64,000 nucleotides of DNA from Eumeta japonica (lineage: Eukaryota > Arthropoda > Insecta > Lepidoptera > Psychidae): assembly GCA_005406025.1 (NCBI GenBank), contig BGZK01001188.1, positions 1 through 64,000 of the forward strand. The letters run 5' to 3'. Of this stretch, positions 29,335-41,813 are shown one piece after another. The translations under genes were made by a program, and so were the position numbers. Position 1 is the first letter of the stretch. Each line of letters begins with the position of its first letter. The notes below the pieces were generated by a model. It saw only the letters and a list, made by a program, of their open reading frames with translations. It ran no database searches and had not been told where the DNA came from.

Positions 29335-31475
29335 TCATGTATTTGTAGGATCCCGTGAAAATTACTGAGAACTCTCATAATTTAACTGAATATAATAAAA
29401 TTAAGAATGGAAACAATTTAAAGTATATTTGATACATGTTTAGGGTTCCGTAAGAATTATTGGGAACTCTTATGATTTAACCGAATTGCATAAAATTTAG
29501 AATAGAGGCAACTGAAAACCAGTGAAGAGATATTTGATATATTTTTAGGATTCCATCAGAATTATTGAGAACCCTTATAATTAAAGATTTCAATTAAATT
29601 AGCTATGAAGAAAATTTAAAACCACTAAAAGGATATCTGATGCATTTTTAAGGTACTGTAAGAATTTCTAAGAACTCTTTTATTAAGACAATTTTAATAA
29701 AATTTGCTATTTTCCTGAATGAAATCCAATGAAAGAATATCCAAAACATTTTTAGGTTTTCGTGAGAAGTACTAAGTATCCTTTCTATTAAAGTGATCTT
29801 AGTAAAATTTTTAGTAGAGATAATTAAAGGACAGTAAAATGGTTCTGGGTACATTTTTTAGGGTTCTGTGAATATTACTAATATTCTACATAATTGAACT
29901 GATTTCACTGAAATTTACACAAATTAGCTAGTACACGAGTTAGTGGTTAGAGCGACTCATGGTTCGGTAATTTTGTTTTGTGAGATTGATTAGCACTTTT
30001 ATAATATAATTTGAGAGATTTGTTTTATAATTCAATATTATTGTTATAGAAATAGCTTAAAATAAGCAAAATGACTACATTGCTTTTACTATTTCATGGT
30101 TATGTTTCACTGAAAATTTTTAAACCTATGGGATATGATTAGACCAGTTTCATTGAAATATTCAGTTTTTAGTTTACGTTTAATGAAATATGTCTCAGAA
30201 TATAGAATTGCAGTTCCTGACTCGATAAAAAGCAATGATAGTATAAACTTAACATACATTTTATGACAAATTTATAAACATTATTATTAAATTAAGCAAA
30301 AAAAATTGGGGAAGGTGTAACAAGTGCAACTAGGCGAGAATGGAATTTACCATTTGCATAAAAAATGATGTCTTTCAATTCTTTTAAATGTCTGTCAATG
30401 GTTACTGACAATAATTTAAAGGAAATAATACAACAAAGCTCATGGCTATACAATATATCACAGTTCGACAGATGAACAAACAAACAGACTGAACAGTAAC
30501 AAAAAAACCAGATAATTCTGAGCAACTGTCAAACGTGTAGGCTGAAGCAAGTTAAATTTAGGAAATGATGACAACCATTGAAAAACAATTTCAGCATCTA
30601 TAATTGATCATGTTACGTATAAAATATTTTGCAATAAATCTACATGAATTATTTATGAATTGTAAACAAATACATATTGTTAAATAAAAACTAATAACAA
30701 CATAATTGGCATGCGGCATTGTTTACCGAACATTTCTGTGCATCCAAAAAGCTATCCGATGTTATCAAAAATTTCAGAATAAAAGCGAAATGTGTGCAAA
30801 TATTATATTGTGAAAGGTGTGTTCCTAAAGGCTGACTTACTAAGAGGCGTTTAATTTCAATATGTACGTAATTTAAAAAATTAAAGAAGCATCTTAAAAG
30901 AAACAAATTTATTTTCTTAAAATTTTAATATTCATACTTCTTAAGCATCGTTATCATATCCATTGGAAATAATCTTACGTTATATGTAGTAATAATTGTT
31001 ACTTTATATTTTTCATTTAATGTTAAATTCACTATAGCACGAACTAGAACGATTGCCTATAATAATATAATTATTGCATGTATCAGGTAACAATGTCTGC
31101 GTGTTTCAAATATGTTGTATCTCTAGATAATTCTCGTAATTTCAAAGTGATTTCTATGGAAATCTTTATTATTTTACTGCACATAAAGCTTTCTTTATTA
31201 TCCTCTTTTATATTACCCGGCAAAAATCTCTTGTTGAAACCCTCTTACAGGTTCAATGTTTCCGTAAATACACATTACATAAACATTTCAAATGTGTACA
31301 AATTAATGTGAAATTTTTAATGTAGTCTTAGTTCATACATATCCAATTACATAGTTTTTATGATTATTCAATATGGAACGAAATATAGTTTATCATTTCA
31401 TCTCATTCATAAATCCAAAATATTCTTTCTGTGCAAATCAGAACTAGTTATGAAAAACGTATAAGAATAGCAATA
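29335..31475 (-). repeat. Right arm of the large inverted repeat (family copy B)
   Basis: Inverted copy of 22,060-24,180, including the degenerate tandem units (29,335-29,880) and the non-repetitive 1.6 kb. An open stretch at 31,078-31,311 (+) and its counterpart at 22,477-22,235 (-) encode clearly related peptides of about 80 residues (MYQVT.SACFKYV...), but on the opposite reading strand the copies also keep related words (RFLPGNIKE, LKLR.LSR). Neither resembles a known protein. Confidence 0.8.
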
Positions 31476-31494
31476 CAAATCTGTTCACATGTAC

Positions 31495-31620
31495 AGTTCA
31501 ACCTCGATAAGTTAAAGTCCAAGGGAAACACAAAATATTTTAAATTATAGAGGTTTTAAGTTATCAAAGGTCTATGTTAGGGATAGGTTAATATAAAGGT
31601 AGGTATGTACATATGTATGT
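31495..31620 (+). mobile_element. Terminal fragment of a pogo/Tigger-like element
   Basis: TA followed by CAGTTCAACCTCGATAAG and an internal AGAGGTTTTAAGTTATCAA, the terminal and subterminal words typical of Tigger-like elements. The other end was not found. Confidence 0.45.
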
Positions 31621-32050
31621 ATGTACCCTTGTTCCATCCTTTATCAGCGTCTGTTAGTTTTCCGTTTGAACTCATTTTAAGCCAGTTTTATCATACAGTA
31701 AGTAAAGCGATGTTTCCAGGACATTGATTAAAAACTTATGATCCAAGGCTTACTTATGTCTTAAGGCTAACCGCCGCAAAGCTTTAGAGAATTTCGAAGA
31801 AGCAAACAATAGGTGACACATGTATTGTTTACGTTAACAATTTAACTAATGAACATGTGCAAGCAATAAATACCGAAACCTTTTGTTTTGCACACTCTTT
31901 ATAGAGGTTGTGGAAACATTTCTTTAAGTTACTGAGGGATTATTACTTACAAACATCAAAGCCTTTGATGTTTGCCGCTTTAGTGGCGACACAACAAAAG
32001 ATTATTGCTTCTCAATTGTTCTACACTAGACGATTTTAGATCATTCCTTC
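31621..32050. other. No gene; left flank of the hAT element
   Basis: Short GTAT-rich patch at 31,605-31,625; otherwise nothing recognised. The hAT left terminal repeat was not found here. Confidence 0.35.
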
Positions 32051-32058
32051 ATTTTGCC

Positions 32059-32097
32059 TATATAAGCGGGTGGATGGCCCGAACTTTAGTTCAGTTC
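32059..32097 (+). promoter_or_regulatory. Core promoter: TATA box plus arthropod initiator
   Basis: TATATAAG at 32,059-32,066 is followed by TCAGTTC at 32,091-32,097, placing the initiator A about 34 bp after the start of the TATA box. It lies about 155 bp upstream of the hAT transposase start region and probably drove it. Confidence 0.6.
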
Positions 32098-32246
32098 TAT
32101 TTGAGCTACCGGGGTGATAACTTCGACAAATGATATCCTTGTAAACTGCTAGTGCCGTCAATTTGCTTTGTTACTTTGCGTGCACTTTGAGTGCTTGTTA
32201 ATTATATTTTGTTATTAAATTATCGAATAAAAAATAAACGAAAATT

Positions 32247-34026
32247 ATGTATGGTGGAAAGAAACGAAAAATAAATGCAGAGGGTCGCCAGTTTTAACAA
32301 AAATGGACTGTAGAATTATTTTTTATCTTGCACAATGGTAAGTTTTTTCTTTGTTGTGTAATGAATCCATTTCAGTGATGAAAGAATTTAATATGAAGAG
32401 GCATTATTCAACTAAGCATCCCATGCTGCATTCACTGACAGGACAAATAAGAAAAGACAAAATCCAGAACCTTATCGCAAATTTGGAAAAACAGCAGCAA
32501 ATGTTTCATAAACAAAGAACACAACTTGATAATGTTGTGAAAGTTAGTTTTATAGTTAGTTTTAAACTGGCAAAGTCATTAAAACCATTTTCCGAATGAG
32601 AATTTATTAAGGAATGTAAGTTAAAAGTTTGCACTGTCTTGTGTTCTGAAAAGAAAAATTAATTTGACAAAATTAGTTTGTCAAGACGAACTGTTGTCCG
32701 ACGTATAGAAATGATGGCTAAAGATATAAAAACAACTTGACTGACCGTATGGCTGGTTTTGAGTCATTTTCTATAGCACTAGACGAGAGCACCGATTTAT
32801 CTGACACAACTCAACTGGCTATATTTATTCGAGGTGTTGATAAAAAGTTCACTGTTATTGAGAAATTGCTTGCTTTATGGCCGTTAACCGCTATAGGAGA
32901 GGACATTTTTAATGAAGTTCACAAGTTATTCACACGTTTTGGCTTGCCGTGGTCAAAATTGGTTGGAGTATGCACAGATGGTGTACGTTCTATGGTCGGC
33001 TTATGTAAAGGTTTCATCAAAATTTTTGAATGAAAAAGCAACTGAATTACATGTGCAAAAAGATGATTTGATAGTCCTTCATTGCATTATTCACCGACAG
33101 AATTTGTGTTATAAGTCCATTCGACTCTAGAATGTTATGAATGTGGTAGTGAAAACCATCAATTTTATTCGATCCGAGGGCTTAATCATTGTGAGTTCAA
33201 GGCGTTTTTGGATGAAATAGCCGAATATGACGACGTAACATATTGTGAAGTCAGGTGGTTAAGCAAAAAGAAAATGCTGAAACGGTTTTAGAGGTTAGAA
33301 ATGAGGATAGCAAATTTTATGCAAATAAAGAATAAACCACTATCTGAATTGAGTGACCTAAAATGGATATGTAACTTAGCATTTCTTGTCGACCTTACAG
33401 GATATTTGAATGATTTAAATTTGAAACTTCAAAAACAAGGACAGTTAGTAAATGATTTGTACAGCTATTTGAAAGCGTTTTAGAACAAAATCTGCTTGTG
33501 GGAGGCACAGATGCTGTCTGGTAACAGTTACAATTTCACCACGCTCTCTGCGTATGAAAATATTGCTTATGTGCAATGCACTGTAGAACTCAAGTTACTC
33601 TCGGAGCAATTTTCCAACAGATTTAGCGATTTCGAAAACATGGAAGATTTATTCAATTTGTTTGCTACTCCTACAAAAAGTAATGTACAAAATGCTCCTA
33701 TACACTTGCAAATGGAGTTGATCGAGATTCAAAAAAACTCACTTCTAAAATCTAAATTTGAAGACGTGGAGTTGTGCGATTTCTGCAAAAAAACACCTTG
33801 AAGAAGACCATTTTCCGCACCTTAGAAAAATCGCAAGATAATTTGTGTGTTTGGGAGTACTTATAAATGCGAACAGTTCTTTTCAGTGATGTAAGTTAAT
33901 AAATCAAAACATCGTACAAGGCTGACTAACGATAATCTGGAAAATTATTTACATCTTTGTATCAGTGGAATTAACCCAAACATCGATGGATTAATTTCCC
34001 AAATTCAAGCTCAAATGTCTTATTAA
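32247..34026 (+). pseudogene. hAT transposase pseudogene
   Basis: Readable in several frames: N-terminal MYGGKKRKINAEGRQF with a stop (32,247), LCNESISVMKEFNMKRHY (32,351), KIQNLIANLEKQQQMFHKQR, FSIALDESTDLSDTTQLAIF (about 32,770-32,830, catalytic D in the DESTD motif), then LPWSKLVGVCTDGVRSMVG (about 32,944-33,000, second acidic motif), and a C-terminal dimerisation block ENYLHLCISGINPNIDGLI ending TAA near 34,026. This gene family moved DNA by cut-and-paste. At least five frameshifts or stops. Confidence 0.85.
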
Positions 34027-34298
34027 TTTCGGTGTCGCTATTTAACTTTCGTAGTTTGTGGTAATTCCAAATTTCACGATTTAATTACAATATTGCACCT
34101 ATTTTTTTTTTTAATTTCATCTTGTTATTTTATTAAATTGTATTATAACAATATTGTCGTATTATTTCGTGTCTGATATCTATCGCTAAAAATTATGTAC
34201 ACTACTTTAAAATCTACTAATTTTGAACGCGGCCCGCGAACGTATATGCACACTAAAGTTTGTCCCACAATATATCAAAGGTTGCCCATACCTGTTTT

Positions 34299-35045
34299 AG
34301 AGTAAATGTCTTGTTTAAATTCTAGTCTTCCATTTAAACTTCATTTTTATTTTTATCTATTAGAGAATTTAAAATATTGTCATTTTTGCGAAATATATCG
34401 CGGAATTAAAAAATTTCACAGATACATGTTTATGTAATAATACTTGTATAACAGTCTTTCTAATATTTAATGAAGTCTGAATTTCAATATATGCCCCTTG
34501 TCGATCTACCTTGATCATGCGGCATACAAATCGGTATTTTACATTGATTACAGTTTTTGAACGCCTGTCACGAAATCAATCACACACTTTGGAAGGCGTT
34601 TCACTTCAAAAGGCCGAATAAAACTGCCACATGCACTCCAATTTAATTCAATCTATTCTAGTACCATAAAAAATCATCAATTTGCGCCTTGATATGTGTT
34701 CGTCCTTTTTTAATAAATGTAATTTAAATTATAATTAAGAAACGTACAACTGTTAAATGACTTATTAATAAAAAAATAACAAAACTCAAGAAAAAAATGT
34801 GTTTTTAACATTAACTTAATGAATAAAACTTTAATTATATTAGATTGATTCTAGTTTTTCTGCTATTGTAGTCAATAATACAATTCGTCTTACATGGTTT
34901 AGCGCGCCTGCGAGGGGTATACCAAAAATAATTAGATACCCTTTATTCAATAATTTGATACTGGCAAGTTATACACCATCATAAACACTGGTTATTTAGT
35001 GATAAATTAAAAAATGGAACATATTTAAATTCAAATGTTTTTTTG
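34299..35045. other. Intergenic, AT-rich
   Basis: No gene or recognised repeat. Confidence 0.4.
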
Positions 35046-35049
35046 TTTA

Positions 35050-35870
35050 AAACGCATATTATTGTGAAAATTTGGCGGAAATATGCTTGCAACAATGGGA
35101 CTCAGTCGACGTCATTTTCACGCTGATTACAAAAGAGGTTAATTCTAGAATGTTTTCAACTTTTGATGAATCTGTTTGTTTACGAGCAACACTTTTTAAT
35201 TGGTTTTTTGAGTTCAAAACAAGATGGGGAAGCTTTAAAGATAAAGCGAGAACAGGTCGGCCACCAACCGCTGTCATACGAGAATGTGTTTAAGCAGTTG
35301 AGAAATTGATGCAAGAGAACCGAAAAATTACATTTATATTACACACCCGTATTGCACACGTCTGCCAGCTTGAGCGAGATTGTGAACCAGCAGTGATGCT
35401 AACTATTATTCACGATCATCGTTCTCTCCGTAAGCATTGTTCGAGATGGGGGCCGTACAAATTAACCGCTACGCAGAAAGACTGCCGGATAGATTGGTGA
35501 CGATTTATAATAGAGGAATTCGATTGAGGGGAGATAAAAACGTATACAATGCAATTATCGGTGACTAAACGTCGTTGTACAGCTATGACTCCGAAATGAA
35601 GCGATAATAGACCATATTGTATTTTGTACATGAATCAACATCGTCAAAATATCGCCGTGCGCTAATTCCTATTGGTATTTGACAGTTTTGTGTCCTAGCA
35701 GTATTATCAGCTTGGTGGGATAAACAACCGAACTTACGAATCCAGCACCTTTGGCATCATGACAACGCCGTATTGCACACGTCCGCCAGGATATTTGATG
35801 TTTTTAAACTATTGCATAGCTTATATCGCGGGCCTTGAGCGTGGAGACCGAATCCAGAAATTCCGTAACG
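35050..35870 (+). mobile_element. mariner transposase remnant
   Basis: From 35,190: LFNWFFEFKTRWGSFKDKAR and TGRPPTAV (helix-turn-helix end and GRPP), EKLMQENRKITF, TIIHDHRSLRKHCSRWGPYK and LTATQKDCRIDW (35,390-35,500), GD.TSLYSYDSEMK with a stop (about 35,550), and HHDNAVLHTSARIFDVF (about 35,757-35,810), which is the second catalytic aspartate block. Multiple stops; terminal repeats not identified. Confidence 0.8.
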
Positions 35871-35879
35871 AAAATAACC

Positions 35880-36610
35880 TAACACCCCCACTCCGACCGG
35901 CACAACGGTGATACTTTTTACTTTTGCCATCGATGAATAGCAGAACTTTTAACGACTTTTTTGAAATATCAAGCTTGTCTCTTTAGTTCAGCAACTCGCC
36001 TCTAGGTAGCATTGGTTGTATTGGCGTTACTGCGCATGCTTAATCCCCCTCTTCGCCTCGCAATCTGGTGACTCATGCCTGCTTAGAGTTTCAGCGTTAG
36101 GGCACCTCCGCAAAAAAATACTGCATAAATAAAATAAATAAATAATTATAATTGCATAAGTTGATGAACAATACTATGCAATAGCTTTACCGCGGCAGTC
36201 CCTGAGTGCCACACGTGTTTTTTTTATTCCAATAATGTATATCCTACCTCACCCACCCTGTCTGTACCATGCGATTTTCCTTGTTTCCCAGAATAAAAGA
36301 AAAATTGAAAGACAAGAGATTTGAGAGTAAGGGTTGGCTGGACACTGGCTACCTGTAATTTCGAAACTTCTGAGGTATCTGAAAAAGGGTGGTCGGAGAT
36401 AATTTTTAAGTCGCACGGAAAGGTGTATACGTGCTCAAGGTTTTAAAAAGATAGATATTAGATATAAATAATACAATTTCATTGTATTATTTATAATCTA
36501 ATTTTTTGGCATACCCTTCGTAATGCGCATTCACTTTGTGCGTGCATATCCTTGCTTTCTTTTTATTGGGATAGTAGAGCAAAGAGAAAACATTGAAAAC
36601 AAAAAATATG
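35880..36610. other. Unassigned intergenic
   Basis: A moderately GC-rich patch at 35,890-36,110 is not recognised. A perfect 15-bp-arm hairpin with a 3-bp loop is at 36,463-36,495. Confidence 0.4.
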
Positions 36611-36619
36611 GCAGATGAG

Positions 36620-37180
36620 AAAATCATTAACGTTCGGTAAAACTAATGTTGTAAATAAGCCATCGATAGAAATAAAATCATACTTCTACCACTCCACATC
36701 AAACGCGGCTGGATGAAACATTTTGTCAAAGCATTAGACAAAGACGGAGAATGTTTTGTCTATATTTGTAGAGAATTTCTAAAGTTGGATATGAAAAAAA
36801 AAAACCGGAATTTTTGACCGTCTGCAAATTCGAAAGTTGATTAAAGATGAAAACTTTCTTAAAATGTATGAGTTCTGTGGAAGCTTAAGTGTTAAATGAC
36901 TTTATATTAGTAATAGAGCATTTTCTTGGCAATCAAAAATAATAAATGATAGATAAATCGGTCAAAGTTTGCTGAAAAACTAAAAATCTTGGAGCAAATG
37001 TGAGCAAAAATGAAATTTTTATACGTAATCCCTTGGCAGATTCTCTTATAGAAGACTACAGCAATAAACTGGGAAAGGGCATTCTCGAATATTTGAGTGA
37101 TGAAGGACGATATCAAGGTAGATGAGATAGTCACATGATGTCAGATTACTGCTACACTGAACAAGGACAAAATCGCTTAA
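36620..37180 (+). pseudogene. Decayed copy of a widespread arthropod repeat ORF of unknown function
   Basis: Readable words across frames are LPPLHIK.GWMKHFVKALDK, DGECFVYICREFLKL, RLQIRKLIKDENFLK, HFLGNQK, then YLSDEGRYQGR and SHMMSDYCYT. I recognise these as the core of a multi-copy uncharacterised ORF found in many arthropod genomes, which behaves like a transposon-carried gene. Function is unknown to me. Several stops. Confidence 0.5.
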
Positions 37181-37820
37181 AATACAATTTTATAAGAGAA
37201 ATTACTGAAAAATATTTTTTTCAACACTTCACTTTTGTCTTAATATATTAGTCTCATAAAAGCCATTGATACTATTGACAAAAATTAGATACCTACGTAT
37301 AAATCGAATATTTCGTTCATATACTACTGCGTTTTTTGAATTGGATATAAAATAAATAACGAGCCAATTAAAAAGAAAATTGCTTATGCGTAGGGTTGAT
37401 GATATTGAATTTAGAATCATTCAAATATCAAGGCCATGAAAACCACTATTAAACTATGTGGTCAATATATTACGGTATCATAAAATTTATCATTGTTGAG
37501 AATAATGTCTAAAATTTATTACAAAGTTTTAGGCGAACAAATGACACCTGAGTTTGTCATGGGAATATAATTACATCCCATAGAAAAAGGTTTTATATTC
37601 ATTTCCAACAATTAATATTTTGATACATGAGACTTATAGTGCCATCTGTTGTTATAGTTTATATCGGGTAGCCATTGATTTATAAAAAAGGAAACATGCC
37701 AGTCCCGCGCTCAAAAACGCCCCAGTAAATTAGTGTTAAAACAGTTTAGCACTTATTGTATTCAGTGTAGTTTAGTCGCATCTTCCGTTACGTTCTGTTA
37801 AAAAATGCAAAAATAACGCG
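37181..37820. other. Intergenic, AT-rich
   Basis: No gene seen. Confidence 0.35.
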
Positions 37821-37986
37821 TACAGTACAACGCACGAAACTCTGCCGCTGTGAAGTTGTCACGAAAGCATTGCAATGGCGTAAAATTGGCACGCAGGACA
37901 GAAGGAAGGGTCGGGGTGTGTTAAACCTGCGCATTACATCAATCGCAAGCATTTAAGAGTAGCAGAATTTCGTGCGTTGTAGTGTA
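37821..37986. mobile_element. TA-flanked MITE, copy 1 (166 bp including TA)
   Basis: TA then CAGTACAACGCACGAAACTC at the left; the right end is the complement, GAATTTCGTGCGTTGTAGTG then TA. A TA duplication and such ends fit a Tc1/mariner-type MITE. A second diverged copy is at 58,426-58,598. Confidence 0.75.
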
Positions 37987-38160
37987 AAAAGCTATGAAAA
38001 ATAAATAATTAAAAAAATAGAAAAACCCGAGTGCGAAAATCAACAGCCAAGCAACGCACTAAAAAGATCGTAACAAGATTGAGAAAACAAACTACTAAAA
38101 CCTAATAAACTTTACTTTGGTTCAACAGACTACATTATGAGCTGAAAATTTAAGTTAAAT

Positions 38161-38254
38161 AATTTGCATTATGTTTGATAGCAGGCGGGACCCATTAACT
38201 TACGATTTATAATTTGCCAATGGGTGCCGCCTGCTACCAAACATAATGTGAATT
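38161..38254. mobile_element. Small foldback element
   Basis: 36-bp arms (38,161-38,196 and 38,219-38,254), 32 of 36 positions paired, 22-bp spacer; includes TAGCAGGCGG and its complement. Confidence 0.7.
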
Positions 38255-40215
38255 AAGTGTTCTTTGGGTGCTTGATACTTTTAAATTACGCTTTGCACTT
38301 ACAAAAAACCAGTTAAAATTATCACAGAAAAAAAAATCCTTTAAGAATCCGGTTTTGTCCATAGATATTTGTTATTTAAATAATCGAAATTTTTCGAATA
38401 CCCTTTTTTGTCAAGTAATTGTTTACTAATGTTCTTAAATGCATGTAAGGGTAAATTTTGTACATCTACGACGACCTTACCGAACATCCGCACACAGAGC
38501 TCCGTTCGTGACTATGTAATCAACATACATACTTTATTTTTATTTCTAGTATGTACTAAATCTATGACGTTTACTGATTGTGTTTTCATGTCATTTACTA
38601 GTTTTTTTTTTTACTTACATTCTTTGTACGTATCGTTATTAAGTTGAGATGGCAAAGTTAATAATCCAATTCCCTTAAACTTAGCCTTTAAAGATACTCG
38701 AGATCCTAGTTTACAAATCTGCCAAATGGTCCGTTTCTGCAGCACAAAAATTCTTGTCATCATCATCAATTCGTGTCAGCAAAATATTATATGACATTAG
38801 ACTAAGGAAACATCCAAAATAAACCAATCTAGCGGTTTTCAGATCTAATAAGTTTCGTGTCTTTTCAACTGTATGTGTAGCAAAGTTATTATAAGTTTCT
38901 TTACCGACTCATATGAGAACCTCATTCATGTGTGTTATTTAAAGTAATTCCAGGAATAGAGAAAAATCAACTTGATTTCGTTTTAAAAGTAGTCTTATAA
39001 TTGGAAGCGCGAATTTTACACATAATGTTTCATTTTTTAAAAAGTAGGTATTTTCAGTAAACCATTTTACTAATTTTCAAATAGCAATGTACACATTCTC
39101 ATAAGTGAGTTATTGCATTTGATTTTAAACATTTGGATATATCATTACAAACAATACTATTTCAGCTCCAAGATATAATTTCTGTTTTTGGTCTATATTA
39201 ACAACAGACTGAAAACAAAAATGGACCAAGGATTGATACCTGTAGTAATCCCATGCGTAACATAGATCCAGACAATCTCTTGCAATCGACATAAACCCTT
39301 TGAAATCTGTTACTCGCATACGATTCCAGATGGCCGAGCGCCCGTCCTGACACTATAACGACGTAGTTTCCTAATCAAAATTTCGTTGTTCGTTGTCCAC
39401 AACTTAAATCATTGGAGAGATTGCAAAATATTCTAAATACATTCTGCGAAACTTCCCGGGTTTCAAAAAATTGTTGAATACGCTCAGCATCGCACCAGCG
39501 CCGATTGTTGAAAAACTTTGAATAAACCCGAAATTATTTTAGAATGTTCAATAGATGTCGGTAGGATATCCGTTCCTTGCGATGTCATAAATAGGGAGAA
39601 CCAAATCGACGCCATAATTCGTTGCCGATAGTTTAGACGTTGCAGGAGGCTATTCAAAACTTTCGGACTATCGAATCCACGTGTATTTTTTAAATTAAAA
39701 CTTAAAAATAAAATGAAATGACCAGAGTTGCTCTTTTGGGAACTACAAAAAGTTTGACAATGAAGATAAATGTAAATTTTGTAAATTCGCGATTTTGTAG
39801 ATTCGCGACGAAGTGCATTGCTGCAATACGAAGGAATGAGTTAATACTACCTATGATTAATATTCGTATTAAAAATAATACTGACAAAAGCAGACACTAG
39901 GAAGTTGGTACGTTTTGTATAAACAGTTATTTTAGCATTGAAAATGTTCTTTAGATCGCTTCAGAAAGGCCTCATTTCCTGCAAAAATGCAAATACGCTT
40001 TCGTAGCGTGAACTCTAAATCTAAGGAATGATTGAGACTTCAAATTGCGTATGGATAAGAAATACATAAAGATGAAGAACATTTTGAAACTTTATGTATA
40101 ATTTATTGATAATCACAAAAACCGCCAAAAATGGGTGTTTTTTAGGTTTCTAAGGGCCACTTTAACCTTTTATAGATTTTTGTGTTTTAAAATTATAATT
40201 TTTATATGGAAATTT
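38255..40215. other. Intergenic; possible solo-LTR-like patch at 39,380-39,660
   Basis: Mostly AT-rich without genes. The patch at 39,380-39,660 is less AT-rich and holds CATAAATAGGGAG followed by GATAGTTTAGACGTTGC, a TATA-like and downstream arrangement seen in insect LTRs, but no LTR ends or primer-binding site were found. Confidence 0.25.
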
Positions 40216-40226
40216 GATTCAGTATT

Positions 40227-40636
40227 GCACGACTCATAATGCGAAGCATTAAGAAGTGCTCTACGAACGAATAATTTTTTTTCCTCAATTTCGTAACTTT
40301 TTTCATCAATAACACGATTAATAATTCATGTAATTTTATTAACCTGTGCACTATTTGATAGATAATTTAATGAAGATTAATTCTATCACTGGTTCAAATC
40401 GATTTAACATAATACAATTAGAAAAAACTATCAAAATAGTCAAAAGAAATTTCCTGTCAATCAACACTTTTTTTCGTTCCGGACACGATAGCGAGCGTAT
40501 TAATTAACTAATTTGATCCATTTTTTTTTTAATAGCTTGAGATCCACTGTCCGGAGATTGGTATTGAAAATGGTTAACTTGATTTGTGTCGTTTAATAGT
40601 TATTAACAAAAAACTAATGAACATTATGAGTCGTGC
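40227..40636. mobile_element. Candidate TIR element of about 410 bp
   Basis: GCACGACTCATAATG (40,227-40,241) and its exact inverse (40,622-40,636) bracket AT-rich non-coding DNA. No target duplication resolved. Confidence 0.4.
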
Positions 40637-40890
40637 ACTTTTGGATTTTCCAAATATTTTTATTTGAAGTATTTTTTCATTTTCTGAAAATTATGAAAAT
40701 TTTTGAAACAATCGATTGTTTAAAATCGGTCGTTTCACGAGTTACGACTTGTCGCGATTTTGAATGATATCTGTTTAAAACTTACTAAAAACATTAAATA
40801 TTTGCATTTGAACAAAGATTTCCTTGGAATTATTTAAAACCTGTCTTTTAAAATTCGGAAAAAATACTTTATATTAATGGATATTATTTT

Positions 40891-40979
40891 GACACTGATT
40901 TTTGTTTTTATTGCTTTCATTTTATTCTTTTTGTTCTTGAGTATGAACTTAAAAACAAAAAGAATAAAATTAAAGTGTC
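40891..40979. repeat. Foldback sequence with an exact 16-bp inner arm
   Basis: GACACT/AGTGTC at the ends and the exact pair TTTTATTCTTTTTGTT with its complement (40,920-40,935 and 40,954-40,969). Confidence 0.75.
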
Positions 40980-41813
40980 GTGTTTTATCATGAGATAGAA
41001 CATGAACATAATAACAAAAAAAAGTCGTGTAGAACACTGGATAACTTTTGAATTTAATTAACTTTTTTTGTAATTTTAAATTTTCTTATGCAATGAGAAA
41101 AAAACTCTTCGCTATGTGTTACATTTACGATGAGTTGCTTTAAAAGGAATAACTTATTAATTTTGCACATTAGTTACGAGCCTTATTTAAAACAAAAAAC
41201 AAAACAGTTTTGTTAATTAAATAATTCTCATATTATTTGATGTGACATAAATCATAAATATTTATTTTAATCACTTTTAACGATGTAGTGTTGACTTGAG
41301 TAAATGACTCGCATTATTCCTTAGACGTTTGTGGCTCGAATTCAATTTCATAATTGATTGATTGAAAACTCGCTTTTATAACTATTTCCATGTTTCATTT
41401 CAAAATAATACGTAGTAAAATGAAAATAATCATTACTAATTTAACGAATATATAACAATTTAATTGAGAAATTACTTAAATATTCTTCGATTTTTATTAT
41501 TTGCCAATGACCTTTTTAACATTATATCACCTAATTTTTATCGAGTTTTAAACTATCTTCTTGTGTAAAATTTATATTACATTCGTTTTGTTTTAGACTG
41601 GCCACAAGTGCTCAGTGTTATAAATGCAAAGATTTTGATCGCAAATTTTGAATAATTATTTTAAACTCATTGATCTATTTCAAATTTTTTTTTGTATGTA
41701 GTTTCATAGGAATATCTGTTTCTGTGAAAGTATTATGAAAAACATATAAAAATAAGAGGTAAAGTCAAATTCTTTGAAACTGCGCAAGAATGACGTGAGC
41801 TTGAATCAGTATA

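Larger units (their letters stand above)
32050..34298 (+). mobile_element. hAT transposon (GTF2IRD2/ZBED-like transposase), decayed
   Basis: Promoter, broken transposase and a right terminal repeat. The right end GGTTGCCCATACCTG (ending 34,298) matches the CAGG-type terminus of this hAT group. The left terminus and the target-site duplication were not found, so the left border is uncertain. Confidence 0.75.

Noticed and set aside
29290..30060. Reading the right-arm tandem block as a separate satellite
   Set aside because: It is the inverted counterpart of 23,480-24,180 and is part of the same repeat family.
25615..34298. CAGGGTGGGCAAC at 25,615 as the left end of the hAT whose right end is at 34,298
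   Set aside because: The interval is 8.7 kb, crosses one arm of the inverted repeat, and the flanking 8-mers (TTATGCAT and TTTTAGAG) do not match.
38402..38647. 79-codon plus-strand open stretch
   Set aside because: Low-complexity, hydrophobic T-rich translation without splice context or similarity.
39325..39400. A tRNA or SINE suggested by GATGGCCGAGCGCCC at about 39,330
   Set aside because: The A-box-like word stands alone; no B box or cloverleaf follows.
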